DNA from: Notolepis coatsorum
Lineage: Eukaryota > Chordata > Actinopteri > Aulopiformes > Paralepididae
Direction of reading: 5' to 3'
Assembly (NCBI GenBank): GCA_963971535.1
Contig: OZ020598.1
Span: 88,302,985-88,366,984, forward strand
Length of the DNA: 64,000 nucleotides
Shown: in pieces, positions 1 to 11,381 of the stretch
How the letters are laid out: every line of letters begins with the position of its first letter
How positions within the stretch are numbered: the first letter of the stretch is position 1
The notes under the pieces: model-generated
Database searches by the model: none
What the model saw: only the letters and a program-made list of their open reading frames with translations
Told to the model about the DNA's origin: nothing
Translations under genes and position numbers: made by a program

Positions 1-515
<515 letters not shown>

Positions 516-1109
516 CATACTGGAATCAAACCTGGGAGACAATTATGGACAGAGAAAAGAAAGACACCGCCCAGCACTCTGATACCCAGGCGCAGGGTTG
601 CGGGACAATGTTTCAAGCCTAATGGTTCTTCATCCAGCCAAACCTTGATGGTGGAACCTGATGAAAAGCCATTAGGCCTGAAGAGTGTGGATTCTTTCTT
701 TTCTATTCCCAGCGCTGTATTTTCAATCCAGTACCAGACAAGGGATGTACACACACAGACGTATCTCTTATGATGAGACCAACATTCGGAACCCCTGTAC
801 CATCTTCTCTTAGTGTAGTGCAGGGTACGACATTTATTTTATGTCTTGTTTTATTGTGTTTTTATTGTGTTTGTTTTAATTGTGTTTTGTTTTTATTGTG
901 TTTTTATGTTTTCCATCAAGGACCACTTTGGAAATAAGTGTTTTAAGTGCAATCCTCTGGAGTGCAGGGTCATGGTACTTCAATGTTATGTAGATACTTG
1001 TACTTTTCCTAATAAAATAAAATCAAATCGCACATGTGCACCAACAACTCTCGGTCAAAAGCCCCAAAAAGAATTTGACGTAGTCAGATGTTACATACAT
1101 AGAGTCCAT
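516..1109. other. No gene seen; short TTTATTGTGT tandem run
   Basis: Nothing codes convincingly here. At about 846-912 imperfect TTTATTGTGTTT units are repeated in tandem. The stretch 530-750 has the look of a dispersed repeat, but no ends or TSD were found. Confidence 0.4.
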
Positions 1110-1180
1110 TACTGCTGATGATCTCTGACACCTCTATAGAGTGCACTAAACCCTCACTGCTCCTGCTGATGATATCCGAC
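1110..1180. repeat. Satellite unit, copy 1
   Basis: A roughly 55 bp unit containing CCTCTATAGAGTGCACTAAA and GATGATCTCTGACA. The same unit recurs at 13062-13121 and 14095-14190, so the intervening elements inserted into one short tandem array. Confidence 0.8.
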
Positions 1181-1625
1181 TAGGGCTGGGCGATTCTTGC
1201 TCAAATGTGAATCACGATTTTCCTCCCTAAGAATTGAGATCACGATTCTCTTCTTTTAATTTTTTTTTATTTTATAAAAACATTTATTGCACTTTCTTAA
1301 ACGGACAACATAACATATAGCAAAGTGCTTGACTTAACATAACTTATATCTTAACTTATAACAAAGTGCTTGACTTAAACTTAAAAGTCTCTTGTAACAT
1401 ACAAAATAACTAGTCTCTTTTCCTCTCTTATTTTAGAACACTTAATCAAAGTGATTCACTTAAATGCTGCTGAACATAAAAAAAACTAGAATGTAAAATG
1501 TATGAATAAACTTAGGTGTGATTGCTTCATCAGTAATTAATGTTCGGTTATGGCTTTAGAATGTTCAATTATGGTTTTAACATGAAATAGAATGTTCAGT
1601 TACAGCTTTAGAATAAATAATATTA

Positions 1626-2125
1626 GGCGGTTAGGTGGCCGAGCGGAGATTGCGTTCGTCACCAGCCCCGGAGCTGAGCTGGATTTGCCTGTTCGAATCC
1701 AGCTCACAGCTCCGGGGTTGTCACCAGCTTGGCTGGCCGTCTGCACTGATACAATTGGCTGTATCAGAGGGTGGGAGAAGCTGGCGGGGTGGGTCCGGGT
1801 CGTTGTAAACAGCGACTCCTACAGTTCGGTCGGGGCGCCTGCTAAGCGCGGATTGGACGTGAGGGGGATAGTGTGGTCCTCCCACACGCTACGCCCTCTC
1901 AATGAGAATCCGCGCTGCCAGGTGAAAAGAAGCGGTGATTGGCTGGACGTGTGTCGGAGGAAGCACGTGGTAGCCTCCACTCTCCCAGATGATCTGACTG
2001 TGGGGGGTAAGTGCGCAGCGACCAGGAAGGGACTGGGAATTGGCATACGACTAACATTGGGATGGGAGAAAATCGGAGGAAAATGGAGGGGGAAAAAGAC
2101 CAATAAAAAAAAAAATAATAATAAT
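1626..2125 (+). mobile_element. tRNA-derived SINE, copy 1
   Basis: It begins with a tRNA-like head containing a Pol III A-box-like TGGCCGAGCGG near 1636 and a B-box-like GTTCGAATCC at 1691-1700. A conserved body of about 400 bp follows (TCCCACACGCTACGCC, GGTGAAAAGAAG, ATTGGGATGGGAGAAA), and it ends in an A-rich (AAT)n tail. Related copies are at 13122-13577 (minus) and 26862-39061 (plus, split). Confidence 0.85.
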
Positions 2126-2243
2126 AATAGAAATAAAATCTCATCACATCATCACGCAGTTCTGTCTCGACTGTCGTTCGACACTGGGTGTACAGAGCAG
2201 ACAATGCAACATTTGAAAAGTATTTGCGAGAGGGCATAGAGTA

Positions 2244-2636
2244 GTCAAGTCAAGAGTTTTATTTGTCACGGCATACAAGTATACAATGAAATGCGGGTGG
2301 TCTTGCCCGCAACGATGTGCAATACAGTAGTACAACATATAATAGAATCCAATAGACAACATTGTGCAATAAACAGGTAACATAGTGGGACATTTGTACA
2401 TAGTTATTTACAGAGCATGAAGGACATGCTAGGTCCCTTGGTAGTGCAATACACTGTTACTATACTATTTTTAAAGTGACCTTTCTTTGTGGCCATAAGT
2501 GTGGGCGTGTGCAGCATGAGTGAGTGCTTTCTCATGTTAAAGTGGCTGCTAGTGTGCGAGCGTGCACAGCGTGTGTGTCGTGTGTGTGCTAATGTGTGCT
2601 TGTGTGTGTAGGGTTCAGTGTTCTGTGACCCTCAGT
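2244..2636 (-). mobile_element. L2-like LINE, 3' tail portion
   Basis: The segment reads from a (TCAAG)-type terminus through TTTTATTTGTCACGGCATACAA, typical of the 3' end of fish L2-like LINEs lying in reverse. It is cut at 2636 by the 8.9 kb element and resumes at 11553 with the end of the reverse-transcriptase ORF. The L2 copy at 55538-58101 has the same arrangement. Confidence 0.75.
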
Positions 2637-3479
2637 CAGTGGGGGCCGGTGGGTACTTCGCCACTAGGGGCGCTATACCAAACATTTTGCAAACATGTAC
2701 AGTACAGTACCACGCAACAGACTCATGGCAAGACGTGAGCGATTCGACTCACGCTCACGGCAATGAATCGGCTCTTATGAACGAGTCGCTCAGCTGTTAC
2801 TACAACAACACACAACCAGTCAAATAAAGTATAGTCTAGACTCTAATTCACAACTTGAAACACAATATATAAATAGAAAAGTTAGAAACAAAACTCGCCC
2901 CGTCTCCAAACACAGGCAGATCTCTCCCTCTCTCCTTCTCTCTCTCACACACAGCGCGACGTGGAATCGATTCGTTACACAATCAGACCTATTATATACC
3001 AAGAATAACTTCAGTATGAGTACAGGGCTGTACACATATTTTGCATATTGTTAAACGAGCCAAGGCTAGCTATTAAACTATCGATATGAATCGAAAATCT
3101 GGGACCCTGATGTAAACAAGACAAACGTCTTTCTCTGGTCTGCATCCCCTTAACAATTGTGTGTATTGAGCCATACTGTATTGTACCCATTCTGCAATCT
3201 GTTAATAAAGTTCTCATTCATTCATTCATTCAAACATAGACGATATTGAACAAGCCATAATCCACGTATTTTCAATCCGAGAGAGCTGCAGTAGGTGTCA
3301 TGCAGTGCTATTCCTAGCACTATTTGGGCAACTTTACACACTTCCTGTGAGTCTATGTAACACATGTGTAATTTTTATTCCAAAAATAATCATTGTTTTA
3401 TATTTCTAATCTTGTACTCAAAACCAGCATTTTTCAGCCTCATGAAATCAGGCTATTATTTGGCTTGGCTCCACCCACA

Positions 3480-3616
3480 CTTTGAGTGACAGCCACCCAC
3501 CAAATAGCTCCGCCCATCTCCCCGTCATTCCATCCAGGTAGAGGTCTGAGGTCTTAGGTTTCAGGTTTTTATTTCGACACGCAAAAACATATACCGATTT
3601 TACTAACTAATACAAC
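3480..3616 (+). promoter_or_regulatory. Probable promoter of the P2X7-domain gene
   Basis: The 140 bp upstream of the start codon holds two GC/CACCC-type boxes, GGCTCCACCCACA and AGCTCCGCCCAT (about 3508-3517), with no clear TATA box. This is inference from position and box content only. Confidence 0.35.
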
Positions 3617-5211
3617 ATGGCTGTACATTATGTTTGGGATCCAGAGAGCGACCCACAGTTTGATCCCGAAGAAGAAGAAGAAGGCGATTTGCTACAGCGA
3701 GGCTTACATTACATCGTTTCCGATTGGTAAGTTGATTAATTGCACTATTAGTTACTTACTGTTATATAATAGTTGTGTACTTCTGTCGCGCGCGGCCCGT
3801 CGAAAACACACACTCACTAACGTTAGATTGTACTGACACTAACCCCCAAACAACAGCGATCGAGGCTTACGTTACATCGTTTCCGATTGGTAAGTTGATT
3901 AATTGCACTATTAGTTACTTACTGTTATATAATAGTTGTGTACTTCTGTCGCGCGCGGCCCGTCGAAAACACACACTCTGTCCCGATGAGAGTCTCTGCT
4001 CGGAGACTGTTGCTTCTGTGAACAGTGTGACTGAAAGATAAAGATGATTGACTGTTGCTTCTGTGAACAGTGTGACTGAAAGATAAAGATGACTGACTGT
4101 TGCTTCTGTGAACAGTGTGACTGAAAGATAAAGATGATCGACTGTTGCTTCTGTGAACAGTGTGACTGAAAGATAAAGATGACTGACTGTTGCTTCTGTG
4201 AACAGTGTGACTGAAAGATAAAGATGATTGACTGTTGCTTCTGTGAACAGTGTGACTGAAAGATAAAGATGATTGACTGTTGCTTCTGTGAACAGTGTGA
4301 CTGAAAGATAAAGATGACTGACTGTTGCTTCTGTGAACAGTGTGACTGAAAGATAAAGATGATTGACTGTTGCTTCTGTGAACAGTGTGACTGATTGTAC
4401 TGACTGACACTAACTGTACTTGACGATTGAAATTGGGGGACCCTGATGTAAACAAGACGAAAGTCTTTCTCTGGCCTCCATTGATTGATAATTTCATTCA
4501 CCCTCAAATCTACTAGGTGCACGTGCGGAAATTGTGAACGGATGCCAACAGAGACTGAGAATGTATGCTGCATGGAAGTTCCACAGGTAAAGTAGTAACA
4601 CAAACTTGCATCTTGGTAGCACTGAAAACCATGCATATGGCTAACGATTTAATTTTCTATATATATAGGTCAGACGTCGAATTAACCAGGAACCAACTGG
4701 ACTACTGTGCATGGTTGATCATCCGGGATTGGATCCAGTGTGCTTCAACCCCTATACCATCCAAATGGCAACTAATATCTACAAGGCAGATTTTGGCCGG
4801 ATACCAGAAAGCGGAATCAATAAGTAAATAATATTTATTACAGATTTATATATTTTTTTACAGGTGTTTCTCCATCTTGCATCTCTCAGACTATACTAAT
4901 CTTTCTTGCAAACACAATCTAATCCTTATTGCACATCACATATAATCAATGCTTGCTACTGTCCAATGACATGACATGACAAATGGTTATTTCCCAGCTT
5001 TTTTTTTTATTTTATTTGTGCATAAATATAATACTTGATTTTCTTCAGCCGTTTCAGATATATCGCGTACAGATGCTTTGTCGCGTGGTGCTTCGGCTAC
5101 TTAGGCCGCAGAGTGAGGGTAGTAATCCCATCCTGTGTCGTGGTTCGAATCCGCACAGAATTTCCGGATGTTGATGGTGTCTATACTGGCTTCAGACCGG
5201 TACAGGATTGA
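3617..5211 (+). CDS. P2X7 receptor cytoplasmic (ballast) domain-like protein, 4 exons
   Basis: Exons 3617-3726, 4517-4586, 4669-4823 and 5058-5211 splice with GT-AG borders and sum to 489 nt, giving a 162 aa protein with no stop or frameshift. The N-terminus is acidic (a run of five Glu near residue 20). The rest is cysteine-rich: WCTCGNC and ENVCCMEVP, then DHPGLDPVC, AYRCFVAWCFGYLG, VIPSCVVVRIRTEFP and VYTGF. These blocks match in order the intracellular C-terminal domain of P2X7 receptors, which binds zinc through its cysteines and also binds guanine nucleotides. No membrane segment or P2X ectodomain is present, so this is a free-standing soluble version. It converges on the THAP transposase gene; the coding ends overlap by 20 bp. 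A plus-strand AATAAA lies at 5491-5496. Exon borders are inferred from frame and splice consensus; the function in this setting is unknown. Confidence 0.82.
3689..3980 (+). repeat. Tandem duplication of exon 1 end and intron 1 start
   Basis: About 120 bp (GCGAGGCTTACATTACATCG through GCGCGCGGCCCGTCGAAAAC) occurs at about 3689-3810 and again at about 3861-3978. Both copies carry the end of exon 1 and a GTAAGT donor. Only the first copy is joined to the start codon, so the second is an alternative or decoy donor. Confidence 0.85.
4004..4394. repeat. 45-bp minisatellite in intron 1
   Basis: About 8.7 nearly identical 45-bp units beginning GACTGTTGCTTCTGTGAACA. Because 45 is a multiple of three, long open frames with a 15-residue repeat appear on the minus strand. 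They are by-products of the repeat. Confidence 0.95.
5011..5016 (-). promoter_or_regulatory. Candidate poly(A) signal of the THAP gene
   Basis: AATAAA on the minus strand about 180 nt beyond the transposase stop codon. It lies in the last intron of the opposing gene, so the two transcripts would overlap for several hundred bases. Confidence 0.4.
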
Positions 5212-8200
5212 ATCGTGACACATAGCCGGCAACCGCTTCTTCCATGGAAGGCCTGTCGAACTGTGCGCACAAAGGTTCTGGGATGGCAATCGCCTCTACC
5301 ACCTGGATATATTGTTGGGGGTCACGAAGGACGGAGTCAAACAGGAGCGCCATCAGCTGGTTGACATAGTCTGTAAATGAGAAATTGTTATTTGTTTTGT
5401 CATGTTAAAAAGGTTATTATTTATTCAATTTATTGTATTCCACTGTAAGTGGAAATATTTTTCTATTTATATAGGTCATGTGTGTGCAATAATAAATGTT
5501 GATATTTTTACTTACTGAATGTCGCTGGGATTTTCCTTGGTTTTATTGTGTGTCCACCTTTTTTGGCCTTTGGAAAACTCATCTTGTACGCCGGCTCTCC
5601 AGAAGCGTTTATGGCTTGCTGGCGATTTGAGTTTTCATTGAAATGCATGGCAGCTAGGTATAGTCTGAAAGGAAAATTTCAATAAGCACAAGCAATATAT
5701 TTGTAGTTGATCTGAGGTTATCTAATGCAACATAATGAGTTATTTGACAAATCAGGAGTCCATAATTAGTCATTTGTACACAATATAAAATACCTGCAAA
5801 GCATTCCTATGTACGAAAAAACCACGTTTTTTGGGGCAAAACGTAAAATCACACTGTGATAGGACTCCAATGAAGACGTTTGATGGTGTGGACTCAATTT
5901 GGCGACATCTTTGATGATCCTTGTGTTTAGCAAAACCTTCTCGAGCTGGTGGGCCGGTTTTGAGTCTAAAGTAAAAAAGAAATTGCATTCAGATATTTCA
6001 TTAGAGTATATTACAGTAGATTAGAATTATTCAAGCAAGTATACATTTGTAAATCACACCAATCTAGAATGAGGACATAAATAAATATTTTGAGTATATA
6101 TTCATGATGAAAGACAGACAGACATACCAGGTTTAACCCACTTGCTACTATCTCTTGATACACGGTCAGCATGAAGACAACGCGGATAGAGTGGTTCTTC
6201 GTCGTGTTCATGTACATTCATCATGTGATTGAGACATGACTTCCACCTAGCAACCCTCTCATCGGCAGACTTCGACGTGGCAGCTGTCCAGTAGAGGTGG
6301 TTTGAAATGTGCAGGCGCCACTTTTTTATGACCTTGCAGTCTTTCGCCTGTGCAATTTTGTCAAGCTTCTTAGACAGACCTTGAATTACATAACATAACA
6401 TAACATTACATAACAGTCGTATGACATACATGACATACAGATAGACAGTACTGCTACATCTACATTTTTTGACATACCAGATTTGCAATTACAGTACTGG
6501 TTGGGTGGGTGGGGGGGGGGGGGGGGGGGGGTTGGTAGGAGGGGTGGAATTGAATGTGGGATGCCTTTCGACATACCTTTGGCCACGTGCCACACATCGT
6601 AGAAGTGTTTGATGTCGTGATCTCTCAGGTACTTTTGGATCTGCGGGTGACGGTCTGTGACAATACAGTCCAAGGTCACGGATTTGGCGTCCAGAAGAGC
6701 GAGGCTTCTCCTCAAGCCCTCCAGTTCCATATGGTAGCTGCCTCCCACCTCATTGCTCTGGAACAAGGAAGGGAATAGCCTTTTCAAAATTCCACAATTA
6801 ACATTTCCTAACCCCCGCTCACACACACAGCCAGCCAGACCACTTCACACCCCGCTCACACACACAGCCAGCCAGACCACTTCACACCTACAGCGATTCA
6901 AGATTCAAGACCGAGAGCTTTGTGTTCGTTTGAGCACAATGAAGGGTGCAGTGTCTCTTCAGACTTGTTAATTACCTGAATTAGTTGGACGTCTATGACA
7001 TGATTGGTGGCGAGTTCCATCACAGAGTAACTTCCGTACTTAGCACTGTGGCCTGTTGAAAATAATAATAACAATTTCAATCAATGTAGTGCAATATTAA
7101 AAATGTATTCATAAAGTAGGAATTTGTCATTGGGGAGCTTTTTCTAACCTGGACTATCGGCTCGCATGTCACCGCCGATTATCACGCTTTCTTTCTCGCT
7201 TAATCTGGCGAGGGTAACGTCTTGGTCCTTGGTCCACAAACTTAGAACAGCAGGTTCCAAGAACTTCTTGGCGTGTTCCCGAAACGCTCTGTACTTTATT
7301 GTGGAGACGTGTAACGCATTTAGGACCTAAAAGAATAAATGAATAACGCTTTGTTAATATGCACGTGTGAATCACAAACAAAAACATAATGTATATCTGA
7401 CTTGTCAATCAAATCAATCAAATCAAATACCTTCTCCATTTGGGTGAAAGATGAGCCAGTGAAAAATACTGCTGCAGAAAGCTGAATATTTCCAGCTGGT
7501 GTGATGCCGATGAGAGGCTGACTCGCCCATTTACGGCTGTATTTACAACCGGGGCAAACTTGGGAGACAGCCAAGAAGGTCCCTCGCGTAGTTTTGGTGA
7601 TATGACATTGAGCATTGCACACCGGACACTGTTGAAATAATTCCAGTAGACTGTCTTCGTAAACGATGTATTTCTGGACCTCATAGATTGGTTTTGACGG
7701 TTCCCTGCTCGAGAAAAACACAAATAAATAACACGGCACAACTATATAGCTTTTGTATTTTTACGGGCCATGGAGATGTTTGTAACAACTAACTTACGCT
7801 AGAATCGAGGGCTCGCTAATCAAAGAGTCAATGTTGAAAGTGGAATCCTGCGGCGGCTCTGGAACATCGATCGAGCTGTCGGTCACTCCATCGTCATCGT
7901 CATCAGACTCCAGTCGTGGTCTTTTACTGGGTCTAAACCCCTTCACAGGTGTTGACGTGGATGGTCCCTGTTGATTAGACCAGTATCCAGTATTTTGTGT
8001 CCCCACCGAGACCGACATGACTTTCGCCTGAACACCTATTTACAAAACATAGTTTAGTCAAACAAGGGATTTATTGATAACTTTGCTCACTCACTCACTC
8101 ACTCACTCACACACTCACACATTGTGACCTGCTCTGGCGTAACGCCAACATGGGTCACCACACTAGAGCTAAATTTGATTTGCAAATACAGTACTGTTTG

Positions 8201-9086
8201 TGATACTGAAGGAGTCAAGAAAAGGGAGTATATACATTTGACTGTATATACTGTATATATACTGTATATTGACAACCATACTGGGTAATTTACATTGGAG
8301 GTGGGGGGGGGGGGGGGGACACTATACAAACAATCCACATTCCTTTACAGCTTTGGGTGAAAGCGGTGGGTGAAGGGGGCCAATCTAAACAATTCTGGGT
8401 CACATTATTACACATTATTACATTACATCACACTGAGTTACAAACCTACCTTGACTCTTGACATGCGAACGAAGTGTTTTCATAGAAAGCTGTGTACCAA
8501 CAGAACGAATCTTTGGGTTGTCTGTCTGGCAACTGAAGTCCCTTGAAGCAGGAGAAAGGCGTACATTGCCGCTGGAACTTGTGGTGGCCTAAGAGTTACC
8601 AAATCGTAAATCAATTACAATATAATACAAGCCACTAAATATAACGTTACCTTGTTTACCTCTCACTAGTTGTGTTCTTTTATTTAGAAGTTATGACTAG
8701 CTTGCTTCAATAGTTTTCTATAACGTTACTTTATAAAGAGCAGCAGTTACTAATAAAACGTTAGATGGTATTTATGATAACATATCTCACACGACATATC
8801 TACTTACTATTTCTTGTGTCGGGTCGCGTATTGAAGGCACAGCTCTTTTGGTTAGCACCAACATGGAGACCACTCCAGCATCAAAAATACCTTGATTGGT
8901 GACGTCGTCGGCGGAGAAATGTGCAGTACAAACCCGAGTATTAGACGTTGCAACGGAACTTGGAGGGTCACCAAAAAGGAACTTGTTCCATTGTTGGCGA
9001 AGTTCGGCATCAACGGGGAAACTGTGCAAAGACTTCTCGGTAGCTCTACAACCAGGAACATTACATCTGCGGGGTTTGCTGCTCAT
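5192..9086 (-). CDS. THAP-domain DDE transposase-like protein, 11 exons, apparently intact
   Basis: Minus-strand exons 9086-8808, 8588-8450, 8035-7798, 7704-7431, 7326-7149, 7052-6976, 6757-6577, 6379-6128, 5965-5794, 5664-5516 and 5370-5192 all have GT-AG introns and join in frame: 2118 nt, 705 aa plus stop. Residues 1-86 are a THAP finger (C8, C13, W33, C53, H56, ending in AVPSI). Then come an acidic linker with an RPSKR-like basic patch, a CxxC pair region (C245/C248 and C269/C272), and an RNase H-like core. In the core, D363 or D367 (GGDMRADSPG), D430 (CIVTDRH), DVWHVAKG and E607 (HFNEN) are candidate catalytic residues. Expected role: nuclear DNA binding and transposition. The family is common in fish genomes. 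It is not a P-element transposase; Kolobok-type is a candidate but unproven. The last 20 coding bases overlap the opposing gene. Confidence 0.85.
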
Positions 9087-9270
9087 CGTGAAATTGAGGC
9101 GAGTGACGGCAATTTCTGTTTCCAGGTTGTATCGGCTCCAGGTACCAAGAATGGAGGCGGGCATTAGGTAAAACCACACAGCCAATCACATCACCTTGCG
9201 CTATAAACAGCGCCCTGTGACGTTGCCCAGCTCGTCAAATCAACATGACCTGATTTACTAGAGGCAAACA
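9087..9270 (-). promoter_or_regulatory. Probable promoter of the THAP gene
   Basis: Upstream of the minus-strand start codon there are a CCAAT box in inverted orientation at 9182-9186 and a CRE-like GTGACGTT near 9216. No TATA box is obvious. Assignment is by position only. Confidence 0.35.
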
Positions 9271-9604
9271 GGGGATGGGCTGTAGCTGAGGAATTCGTCA
9301 ATATAGTATTTAGGCCCAAAAACACATTGATACGAACTCCTATTACTATAATACAATGCTAGAGACTGAAAAATGACATTTATAACGCATAGCCCCTTTA
9401 AATCAATGAGCCATCGACACAGTCAGTGTGCGGTAACGTTATTATTGCATCCAAGATTGATACACGGCTGGCTAGGCAGTTGGTAGTCATAGTCTTGTGT
9501 TATAAAATAAATAAACAATCAGCAATGTCTCGCTTCATGAATGGCCAGCAGTAGCCTAACAGTACTGCTCCTAAAAAAAACTATTTACAAACGTTAACGT
9601 TAAC

Positions 9605-9678
<74 letters not shown>

Positions 9679-10440
9679 CACTGTTTAGTTGAAACGTCCA
9701 GGGCAGGAGAGCTTGATAAACGTGTATAATCCACTGATGATGTATTCCAGACCACTGTCCACTGTAGTCTGTCTCCAGACTGCATCAGCCATATAGCTTG
9801 TTAGCCAAGTGTTAGCTCGTTAGCACAACACAAGTACATTCCTTTGTCCATTTCCGCTCGAACAGACTGCAAACTACCTGGCGTTCTATCGCCATGCTCT
9901 AAGACAAACTCTAACCTTAACCAACTTTGAAAGAGTGCCTAAGCTTAACAGTCTAAAGAACTTGCAGTCACGGTACGCTCGTCTAAGACAAACAGCTGCC
10001 TGCATCATTCTCACAACAACACAACTATCTCCACCGACCAACCTAGGAATAACCTAGAATTGGAACATTAGAAATTGGATTCGGCCAATCAGAGATCGTC
10101 TCTGTGAAATTCTGCTACGGAAAAAAATACTGGCGTCGGCCAATCAGAGAGTGTCTCCGCGAAATGCGGCTACAGATATTCTTGACGCTACTGGCTAGAC
10201 CGCTTCAAATCGCGCCCGGATTCCAACATAATAGTCATATTTCAACGCACAACGCGTTATGCACTGATTGGCTGTGACGGATACAGCGATCAAACTGTGA
10301 CGCGCACTCAGAGCGCTATCGCGTATAGCCCGGGCCGAGAAATACAAAAAAAAAAAAAACGTGATGTCACTGCTCTGGAAAACGAGTGTTTTTTAATTGC
10401 GATAATAACGTTATATTGTGCATTGGAAATACAAACATAC
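9271..10440. other. Non-coding part of the 8.9 kb element, with (GA)n
   Basis: There is no coding region. A (GA)n run occupies 9607-9676. The sequence GGCCAATCAGAGA is duplicated (about 10083 and 10138). At about 9390 the string GCATAGCCCCTTTAA, inverted TTAAAGGGGCTATGC, could be one end of an inner TTAA-type transposon, but no matching left end was found. Confidence 0.5.
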
Positions 10441-10444
10441 TTAA

Positions 10445-11381
10445 CTCTTTCAGTGCCACTCACGAGATTTCTCGTGTTTTTTTATAGGTGGTTGCTAGCC
10501 ACTCACGAGATTTCTCGGAATTTTTTTTTTTTTTTTTTTTTGCGATCTGAAAAATTATTGCATCACCCGAGCCTACCCGAGTATTGCCGAGCTGCGCCGG
10601 TGATCACTGTGGAAAAAAGCGCCCCCTGTCGTCTCCCAGATGACATAAGTAATTTTGGAATGGACTCAATGAAAATGAATGGGGAAAAAAATCCGGTACT
10701 CCACATTTTCCAGTTCACTGATCCAGCCGGGGTTACTAGAGTTCATTCTGGAGCCTCAGATCTCCGCGGATCATGGAGAACCACTGTGTCGCGTTGGATC
10801 CATACACGTATCGATTTTTTCGAATGGTGATCAGGAATTGGAATATACCAGTTGGATACCATCTGATGTCAGGTAAGGACTCTATGTTATCAGTGGTAGG
10901 ATAATCAGAGTAATTTTGATGAAGTTATAAGCTGTTTTGTGAAATCTCTTCTTTCGTTTTCACTGTAAAAGTCAGAGAGGAAATCAACAAGGCGATTGTC
11001 CGCGCGCGGCCGTAATGTGCGTGCGTGCACGTATAATATTGATCATCTAGCGTTTATTTGAAAACGATTAATAAAAAGGCCGACGAATATCAACGTTGTG
11101 GAATATTCCACTAAAAGACGATTTTCATAGAATGCTCCAGAATGAGTTGTTTTTTATATCAAAACGGGGGCTTTTCTAACTGCTCTGAAACGGCAACGAC
11201 GCGATAAAAAAACAATCTGCCTTCACAGCACTGTCTGGAACATAGTCTTTGATAATGCGATGGGCAGATTAGACACATAGCCATAATTTAAAACATAGAT
11301 TAGGCGATATTAACGTTAACATTGGCGCGGATGGTGGCATTCAAGCGGTAAAATGGAAAACCAGGCATGGCATTTAAAGAG
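10445..11381. mobile_element. TTAA-flanked MITE, copy 1 (piggyBac- or Kolobok-like)
   Basis: It is bounded by TTAA at 10441-10444 and 11382-11385. The ends are inverted: CTCTTTCAGTGCC at the left and, read inverted, CTCTTTAAATGCC at the right. A diverged copy lies in the opposite orientation at 24600-25515. The short hAT at 13719-14094 preserves the unoccupied target (ACATACTTAAAATGAGTAA near 13933), which proves that TTAA was duplicated. Short open frames inside are not convincing genes. Confidence 0.88.

Noticed and set aside
4004-4394. Regular repeats, possible CRISPR-like array
   Set aside because: Units are contiguous with no unique spacers, and the context is a vertebrate genome.
3911-4636. 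Long minus-strand frames with a 15-residue repeat (QSHCSQKQQS...)
   Set aside because: The 45-bp minisatellite is a multiple of three, so open frames are expected by chance; they run against the spliced gene and have no other domain.
9380-9402. Possible right end of an inner TTAA-type (Kolobok-like) transposon
   Set aside because: No inverted partner with flanking TTAA was found between 2640 and 3616, so the boundary is not claimed.
10297-10876. Frames in the TTAA MITE containing GMDSMKMNGEKNP-like sequence
   Set aside because: Also present in the second MITE copy, but as part of overall DNA similarity; no conserved start, stop or domain.
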